This document shows positions 1 to 4,449 of a stretch of 10,508 nucleotides of DNA, one piece after another. Position 1 is the first letter of the stretch, and every line of letters starts with the position of its first letter. The notes below the pieces were generated by a model that saw nothing but the letters and a program-made list of their open reading frames with translations, ran no database searches and had not been told where the DNA came from. The DNA is from Limnoglobus sp. Its GTDB lineage: Bacteria; Planctomycetota; Planctomycetia; Gemmatales; Gemmataceae. Both the position numbers and the translations under genes were made by a program. The stretch spans positions 1-10,508 of the forward strand of contig JANXNT010001358.1 in assembly GCA_025353985.1 (NCBI GenBank), written 5' to 3'.

Positions 1-709
1 CTTCGGTCGAACCGGTGAAGCTGATTTTGCGTACCGCCGGGTTCGACATGAATTCGTCCGAAATCTCCGATGCGGACCCCATGATGAGGTTCGCCACACC
101 TGCTGGGAGTCCCGCGTCGATGAGGCACTCGAACACGCCGATCAGCGAGAGCGGCGTTTGGCTGGCGGGCTTGCAGACGATCGTGCAACCGGCCGCGAGG
201 GCCGGGGCGATCTTGCGGGCTTGCAGCGTAATCGGGAAGTTCCACGGGCCGATGGCACCGACCACGCCGACGGGGTGCTTGATCGTTAGGTGGCGTTTGC
301 CGGGGGCGCTGTTGGGAATCACCTGGCCGTAAGCGCGTTTGCCTTCTTCGGCGAACCACTCGAAGGTGTCGGCGGAGTGCAAGACTTCCGCCTTCGCTTC
401 GGGTACCGGTTTGCCTTGTTCCATCGTCAGCGTGCGGGCGAGGGTATCGGCGCGGTCGCGCATCAGGTCGGCGGTCTTTTTGAGGATCTTCGCGCGATCG
501 TAGGCGGTTGTTTTCATCCATGCCGGGAATGCAGCCGAGGCGGCGGCGATCGCCTTGCGACAATCGTCGCGGCTACCAAAGGCGACATCGGCGATGCTGC
601 CTTCGGTGGCCGGGTTGATGACGGCGAGCGTCTTCCCCGTCGAAGAATCGCACCACACACCGTTAATAAAAAGCTGACGATTCTTCACGCCGACAACTGC
701 CTGTGACAT
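1..709 (-). CDS. gabD: NAD(P)-dependent succinate-semialdehyde dehydrogenase-type aldehyde dehydrogenase (N-terminal 236 residues, cut by window edge)
   Basis: This is the N-terminal half of an aldehyde dehydrogenase, a cytoplasmic enzyme oxidising an aldehyde to its acid with NAD(P)+. The best match by eye is the succinate/glutarate-semialdehyde dehydrogenase branch, which feeds GABA or lysine breakdown products into central metabolism. Visible motifs are INPATE at 31-36, MEQGKP at 96-101, the nucleotide-binding PWNFP at 155-159 with the oxyanion-hole Asn157, CKPASQTP at 179-186 with the cofactor-binding Lys180, and FTGSTE at 231-236. The catalytic Cys and general-base Glu lie in the missing half; the family is usually about 480-490 residues. 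The start is ATG at 709-707, preceded by an AGAGGA ribosome site (722-717) with 7-nt spacing. It is transcribed away from the small ORF at 904. Family membership is certain; substrate is inferred from remembered similarity to GabD and could be another semialdehyde. Confidence 0.9.
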   Translation of the reverse strand, partial: MSQAVVGVKNRQLFINGVWCDSSTGKTLAVINPATEGSIADVAFGSRDDCRKAIAAASAAFPAWMKTTAYDRAKILKKTADLMRDRADTLARTLTMEQGKPVPEAKAEVLHSADTFEWFAEEGKRAYGQVIPNSAPGKRHLTIKHPVGVVGAIGPWNFPITLQARKIAPALAAGCTIVCKPASQTPLSLIGVFECLIDAGLPAGVANLIMGSASEISDEFMSNPAVRKISFTGSTE

Positions 710-903
710 TGCTCGATCCTCTGGAAGTAAGTAGCGGTTATGTTACGGATTCGCGGATGAGAGCGAGACACGAGAAGATTGGCAGGCGAGGCGGTTGGTG
801 CCGGATTTTCTGAATAGGCTGCAAATTTCGAGATCGGAATGGCGAATCGTGAAATAGACTACCAACGACAAACAACGCAGATCGACTGGATACTGAGGTC
901 AAT

Positions 904-1167
904 ATGAAAAAATCTTGTCTAGCCGGAATACTGGCGTGCGGGCTGATCGTCTCGGTGACATCGGCACGGGGAGCGTGAGGCGACGGCGGTTGTGACAACC
1001 CAACGGCGGTCGCCGTTCGTTCGCCGAAATCCCGTCAGGCCGATCCGCAGACGACCGCGATCATCGGCGTCGGTATCGCCGGGTTCGTGCTCTTCGCGGC
1101 ATCGCAGTTTCTGAAAGAAACGCGGTCGATTGCCGGGCCGAGACGACGACAGGCGTGGGATCGTTAA
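904..1167 (+). pseudogene. Small exported/membrane protein ORF interrupted by an in-frame TGA (unrecognised)
   Basis: No family is recognised. A GAGG ribosome site (895-898) sits 5 nt before ATG 904, and codons 1-24 read as a Sec signal peptide: KK at 2-3, a hydrophobic core from about 6 to 18, and a possible TSA cleavage site at 19-21. Codon 25 is TGA (976-978). The same frame then stays open for 62 more codons to TAA at 1165-1167. This tail includes a hydrophobic span at about 51-70 (TTAIIGVGIAGFVLFAASQF) and a basic end (KETR, then PRRR). By hand count, 43 of the 62 codons after the TGA end in G or C, as expected for coding sequence here. The simplest reading is an 87-residue protein broken by one point mutation (for example CGA or TGG to TGA) or by a sequence error. 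Alternatives are a genuine 24-residue leader peptide, or recoding of the TGA (see findings). It lies 111 nt before the DUF1559 gene. Confidence 0.5.
979..1017 (+). other. Hairpin-forming segment immediately after the in-frame TGA
   Basis: Directly after the TGA at 976-978, GGCGAC (979-984) can pair with GTCGCC (1009-1014), enclosing a second stem GGTTG (988-992) / CAACC (996-1000). A competing hairpin pairs AACGGC (1002-1007) with GCCGTT (1012-1017) around the tetraloop GGTC (1008-1011). The complementarity is seen directly. Any role in recoding or attenuation is speculation, and GC-rich DNA forms such stems by chance. Confidence 0.4.
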
Positions 1168-1192
1168 AATTGGAATTTTCTTGCACAAACGA

Positions 1193-1221
1193 TTGCATCC
1201 AAAGTCACAGACGGGTATAAG
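1193..1221 (+). promoter_or_regulatory. Possible sigma70-type promoter of the first DUF1559 gene
   Basis: TTGCAT (1193-1198) and TATAAG (1216-1221) are separated by exactly 17 nt, resembling -35 and -10 boxes (3/6 and 5/6 matches to consensus). Transcription would start near 1228, giving a leader of about 50 nt before ATG 1279. This argues against the GTG at 1231 as start, because its apparent ribosome site (AAGGGA, 1219-1224) would overlap the -10 box. Planctomycete promoter consensus is poorly defined, so this is tentative. Confidence 0.35.
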
Positions 1222-1278
1222 GGATCTGGAGTGAGATTTTCGCTCCGTCATTCTCGTTCCCCATGTACCGGGTGCCTC

Positions 1279-2277
1279 ATGTTACTTTCCCCTTCGTTGC
1301 ATCGAGCGCGTCGTGCCTTCACGCTCATCGAACTGCTGGTTGTGATCGCGATTATCGCGATTCTTATCGGCCTGCTTTTGCCGGCCGTGCAAAAAGTCCG
1401 CGAGGCGGCAGCCCGTGCGAAATGTACGAACAACCTCAAGCAACTCGGTCTCGGCCTACACAATTACCATGACACGATCCAACGGTTCCCTGCGGGAGGC
1501 GAAGGCTCGGCACTCGGCGGGCACGGCGTCTCCTGGATGGTTCACGTTTTGCCGCACATCGAGCAAAACAACATCTACAGCAAGATGGATCTCAAAGGCG
1601 TATCCGGCGGCAACCAAGAACACACCGGGATTTTCTACCTCAACAACATCAATGGCGCGGCCGCTAACGGAGCGACGATCTCGACGTTCCTTTGCCCTTC
1701 GACCACGTACGATGCCTTAAATGCTACAGCGGGCACGTGTCCGCTCGGTTTGGTGCGCCCTACGTACGTCGGCATTGCGGGCGGTGTCGGCCACCAATCC
1801 GCAATCGACTACGGCGCGAACCAAATGCACGCGCCATCGGGGATCGTTTCGCGAGGCGGCATTTTGCCACTACTCCCACGTGACCAGCAAGCGAAACGGA
1901 TCGCCAGCATTACCGATGGCACCTCGAACACGATGATGGTTAGCGAGCAAAGCGATTGGTGCCGGAACTCGGCGAAAGCGAAACTGGACGGACGTAGCGA
2001 TCACGGCCACACGTTTCTAATGGGCGGCATCGATGGCGACAATCGCACATGGAACATCACCACGTTACGGTACGCGATCAACAACCGGACGTGGGAAAAC
2101 GTCGGCGTCGGCGATACGTTTTATGGCCAAAACAAGCCACTCGTTTCCGCGCACACTGGCGGCGTGAATGCCGCGATGGGCGATGGCTCGGTTCGGTTCC
2201 TCCGAGATTCGATCGATTTGCAGACGTTGTACGACCTTGCGAATCGAGACGATGGCAACGTGCTCAAAGACTTCTAA
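1279..2277 (+). CDS. DUF1559 domain protein with type IV prepilin-like N-terminus (copy 1)
   Basis: This is a 332-residue member of the DUF1559 (SBP_bac_10) family, secreted or membrane-anchored pseudopilin-like proteins of Planctomycetes with no firmly established role. The leader (MLLSPSLHRARRA) ends at a prepilin peptidase site, Ala13/Phe14. FTLIELLVVIAIIAILIGLL follows, with the conserved Glu at position 5 of the mature protein (Glu18) and one N-terminal membrane helix. After it comes KVREAAARAKCTNNLKQLGL, the usual family helix. The C-terminus has the prepilin-associated H-X9-DG motif: His292, nine residues, then DGSVRFL. Length is normal for the family. ATG 1279 was chosen because the leader is then of typical length and the candidate promoter lies just upstream. 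An in-frame GTG at 1231 would add 16 residues. The TTR-like lipoprotein gene follows after 78 nt on the same strand and is probably co-transcribed. Confidence 0.93.
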   Translation: MLLSPSLHRARRAFTLIELLVVIAIIAILIGLLLPAVQKVREAAARAKCTNNLKQLGLGLHNYHDTIQRFPAGGEGSALGGHGVSWMVHVLPHIEQNNIYSKMDLKGVSGGNQEHTGIFYLNNINGAAANGATISTFLCPSTTYDALNATAGTCPLGLVRPTYVGIAGGVGHQSAIDYGANQMHAPSGIVSRGGILPLLPRDQQAKRIASITDGTSNTMMVSEQSDWCRNSAKAKLDGRSDHGHTFLMGGIDGDNRTWNITTLRYAINNRTWENVGVGDTFYGQNKPLVSAHTGGVNAAMGDGSVRFLRDSIDLQTLYDLANRDDGNVLKDF

Positions 2278-2355
2278 CCGGCAAATCCTTGCGGAGCCGT
2301 ACGAGTGACGGCTCCGATTTCTGAACCCATCCCACACCTAATCACTCTCATTACC

Positions 2356-2814
2356 ATGAACAGTTACCGGAATTGCGCGTTGATATTGCTGCTGGTCCCC
2401 ATGCTGGGTTGCGGATCGAATGAACCGCAACGGGGAACCGTCCGAGGCCGCGTGACACTGGGTGGCCAGGCGGTCGCTGCGGCTACCGTGTCGTTCAATA
2501 ACAAAGGGGTCGGGATCTCTCAAACGGCCACGACCGACGACGATGGCCACTACGAATTCGTCAGCTATCGCGATTCGGGACTGCCAGCGGCCACGTACAA
2601 AGTGACCGTGAATAAAGGGCGATTCATGAAGCCGGGCGAAGAGATTCCGCAAATCAACGTCAGCAAGAAAGCCGCCCAACCCGCACCGGCCCCGCCGAAG
2701 GAAACCGCCACGATCCCAAACAAATACGCTAAGCTCGAATCGAGCGGTCTCTCCGCCGACGTGCAGCCGGGATCGAATCCACCGTTCGATTTCGATTTGA
2801 AAGCGGAGAAGTGA
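2356..2814 (+). CDS. Small lipoprotein with transthyretin-like / carboxypeptidase-regulatory-like domain (copy 1)
   Basis: This is a 152-residue exported lipoprotein. The signal peptide (about residues 1-18: Arg5, then ALILLLVP) ends in a lipobox-like MLGC with the lipidated Cys19. The mature part begins with RGTVRGRVTLGGQAVAAATV, the first strands of a small beta-sandwich of the transthyretin-like/carboxypeptidase regulatory type. TDDDGHYEF and LPAATYKVTV follow as the other typical strands. A Pro/Ala-rich stretch (QPAPAPPKE) precedes the C-terminal IPNKYAKLESSGLSADVQPG and FDFDL, a tail common in planctomycete proteins of this class. These proteins often sit next to DUF1559 genes, as here, suggesting a shared envelope function that is not established. 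The ATG at 2356 was preferred over the in-frame GTG at 2305 because it places the signal peptide at the N-terminus. The gene ends 11 nt before the hairpin at 2825. Confidence 0.85.
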   Translation: MNSYRNCALILLLVPMLGCGSNEPQRGTVRGRVTLGGQAVAAATVSFNNKGVGISQTATTDDDGHYEFVSYRDSGLPAATYKVTVNKGRFMKPGEEIPQINVSKKAAQPAPAPPKETATIPNKYAKLESSGLSADVQPGSNPPFDFDLKAEK

Positions 2815-2824
2815 GTGGCTGGTT

Positions 2825-2856
2825 GAAGAGCGGTTACACGGTTGTAACCGCTCTTC
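2825..2856. terminator. Bidirectional terminator-like perfect inverted repeat between convergent genes
   Basis: A perfect 14-bp inverted repeat (2825-2838 with 2843-2856, arms reading GAAGAGCGGTTACA and its complement) encloses the 4-nt loop CGGT. It begins 11 nt after the stop of the + strand lipoprotein gene and ends 8 nt before the stop of the - strand one, the place for a shared terminator. No clean T-run follows on either strand, although the + side is followed by a T-rich stretch around 2862-2878. It may therefore act without a canonical U-tract. Confidence 0.75.
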
Positions 2857-2863
2857 GTAGTGC

Positions 2864-3328
2864 TTATTTCGTTTTCAATTCGAATGTCGGTAAGTCTTGT
2901 GGCTTCTTCTCGATCGTGACCGTCTTGCCCGACAATTCCTTGGTGGCGTACTTGCCTTTGAGTCGGTCCGGGCCATCGAATTGGCTTTTCAGCAAGCCGG
3001 ATCGTTCCCGCCACGTGAACGTAACCGCGTAATCGCCTGCGGGTGCGCCGTCGCCGCTTTCGAACGTCGACAACTTGAACTTGCCGTTTTCGTCGGTCAT
3101 CGCCAATGGGAGTACGCGGTTCGGCCCATCGTGATCGGCCGGGTCGCTCGAATAAAACAAGATCATGCAATCGACGGCGGGCTTGCCGTCGACGGTAATC
3201 GTCCCCGTTACGGGGTAGCACGACTTGCGCCCGCTCCCGCAGGACGATACCAGGAGTGCCATACTGGCCATTAAAACCCCTGCCAGCAATCGGTGTACGG
3301 CAGGGTAAACGGGCGAAAACGTGGCCAT
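2864..3328 (-). CDS. Small lipoprotein with transthyretin-like / carboxypeptidase-regulatory-like domain (copy 2)
   Basis: This is a 154-residue exported lipoprotein. Residues 1-29 form a signal peptide with a hydrophobic core (LLAGVLMASMALLVSS) ending at Cys30, the lipidation residue. The mature region shows YPVTGTITVDGKPAVDCMIL, MTDENGKFKLSTF and APAGDYAVTFTW, the strand pattern of a small transthyretin-like beta-sandwich. The tail LKGKYATKELSGKTVTI and PTFELK matches the usual family end (a KY..xxSG segment, then an FxL strand). Unlike copy 1 it has no Pro/Ala-rich linker, and the two diverge strongly outside the fold, so they are distant paralogues. It lies 50 nt downstream of the second DUF1559 gene on the same strand and is probably in an operon with it. 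The ribosome site before ATG 3328 is weak, which would fit translation after an upstream partner. Function is unknown; envelope or surface association is inferred. Confidence 0.85.
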   Translation of the reverse strand: MATFSPVYPAVHRLLAGVLMASMALLVSSCGSGRKSCYPVTGTITVDGKPAVDCMILFYSSDPADHDGPNRVLPLAMTDENGKFKLSTFESGDGAPAGDYAVTFTWRERSGLLKSQFDGPDRLKGKYATKELSGKTVTIEKKPQDLPTFELKTK

Positions 3329-3378
3329 ATCGTTCGATCTCGTGTGAGACTGAGGGGAGAGTTCACGACCGAGTTTTC

Positions 3379-4314
3379 CTATTCCGTGAAGATGTCACCC
3401 TTGGCAGCCGTGATGAAGTACACGACTGTCTTCGGGTCGGTGCTTTTCGTGAGGAATCGCACGGAACCGTCCGCCAAGCCCACGTTCGCCCCGCCCGTGT
3501 GGAAACTGTACATTCCCTTGCCATATTCGTTGCTACAGTTAATCAAGCATGCTCCGGGGCTGGTACCGTCCTGAAGGCTGCCGCCGTACCAGTTCTCGCC
3601 GTTGATCGCATCACCCCATCCGCCACCGAGATTCAAGCCAGTCGCGACTCGTTGGCCATTCCGGTAAATGTCGTTTCGGCTGGCGTTTTCCGACAGCATG
3701 ATCGTGTTGGAAGTTCCATCGGAGATCGCCAATATTCCGTGTTTGATGTTGGCACGAATGACGCCGTGACGGTCACCACCCGCAGTTCCTGGCCCAAAAA
3801 CGATGTCGTAATAGCTGCCGAGTACGCCGCTGGTCGGTGCGTAGTCACTGCACGCCGCCTGATAGGTAGGGATACCTGCGATCACGCCGGCTGGCGTCGT
3901 GTTCAACCGATCCGCATTCGGGGTCGATGGGCACTGGAACGTCTTGATCTGATTCTGAATCACCGGCACGTTCGTGCCCGCAAAGAAATGCTGTTTGAGG
4001 TCGTACTGATTGAACAAGTTTCCTTGCTCGATGTACGGTAACACCCGCGTACCCCATGCGTGTACGAACGGCTCGGCGGTCGTCGGCGGATACGTGTACG
4101 CCTGGGGCAGTCCGTTGTTCACGTCGTGGTAGGCGTGGAGTGCGACGCCGAACTGCTTGAGGTTATTCGTGCATTTCGCGCGGGCGGCCGCTTCACGAAC
4201 CTTCTGCACCGCCGGCAGAAGCAAACCGATGAGAATGGCGATGATCGCGATCACCACCAACAGTTCGATGAGCGTGAACCCACGACGCGATCCGACAGAA
4301 GTATGAGAAGACAT
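3379..4314 (-). CDS. DUF1559 domain protein with type IV prepilin-like N-terminus (copy 2)
   Basis: This is a 311-residue DUF1559 (SBP_bac_10) family protein. The leader MSSHTSVGSRRG ends at a prepilin peptidase site, Gly12/Phe13, followed by FTLIELLVVIAIIAILIGLL with the conserved mature Glu5 (Glu17) and a single membrane helix. KVREAAARAKCTNNLKQFGV follows and is almost identical to copy 1. The C-terminus carries the H-X9-DG motif (His272, then DGSVRFL). The middle part differs markedly from copy 1, so these are paralogues rather than a recent duplication. ATG 4314 was chosen because a GAGG ribosome site (4323-4320) lies 5 nt upstream and the leader is of normal length; the in-frame ATG at 4428 would add 38 residues unlike a pilin leader. 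The leader mRNA has a 7-bp hairpin just upstream. The lipoprotein gene follows after 50 nt. Its molecular role is not established. Confidence 0.93.
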   Translation of the reverse strand: MSSHTSVGSRRGFTLIELLVVIAIIAILIGLLLPAVQKVREAAARAKCTNNLKQFGVALHAYHDVNNGLPQAYTYPPTTAEPFVHAWGTRVLPYIEQGNLFNQYDLKQHFFAGTNVPVIQNQIKTFQCPSTPNADRLNTTPAGVIAGIPTYQAACSDYAPTSGVLGSYYDIVFGPGTAGGDRHGVIRANIKHGILAISDGTSNTIMLSENASRNDIYRNGQRVATGLNLGGGWGDAINGENWYGGSLQDGTSPGACLINCSNEYGKGMYSFHTGGANVGLADGSVRFLTKSTDPKTVVYFITAAKGDIFTE

Positions 4315-4337
4315 ATTAACCTCAGAAATGCGGGAAA

Positions 4338-4360
4338 TATCCGAGAAGAGGTTTCGGATA
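4338..4360 (-). promoter_or_regulatory. Hairpin in the presumed 5' leader of the second DUF1559 gene
   Basis: A perfect 7-bp inverted repeat (4338-4344 TATCCGA with 4354-4360 TCGGATA, 9-nt loop) lies 15 nt upstream of the GAGG ribosome site of the gene starting at 4314. It could stabilise the leader or affect ribosome access. Only the complementarity is seen; function is a guess. Confidence 0.3.
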
Positions 4361-4449
4361 GAGATACTCCAACCATTTTCGTTGGATAATGCAAGCGCAA
4401 AATCGGGAAAATTACATTTTTCAAACACGTCACCGCCATAACTTCCCCG

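Noticed and set aside
738..998. 86-codon open frame on the - strand opposite the small exported ORF
   Set aside because: Low-complexity product without signal or domain; the + strand frame has a ribosome site, a signal peptide and a membrane helix.
919..1251. 110-codon open frame on the - strand
   Set aside because: It is antisense to the interrupted small ORF and its candidate downstream promoter; the product is Arg-rich, as expected of a shadow frame in GC-rich DNA.
3256..4041. 261-codon open frame on the + strand
   Set aside because: It is antisense to the second DUF1559 gene and the lipoprotein start, both clearly coding; the product has no family features.
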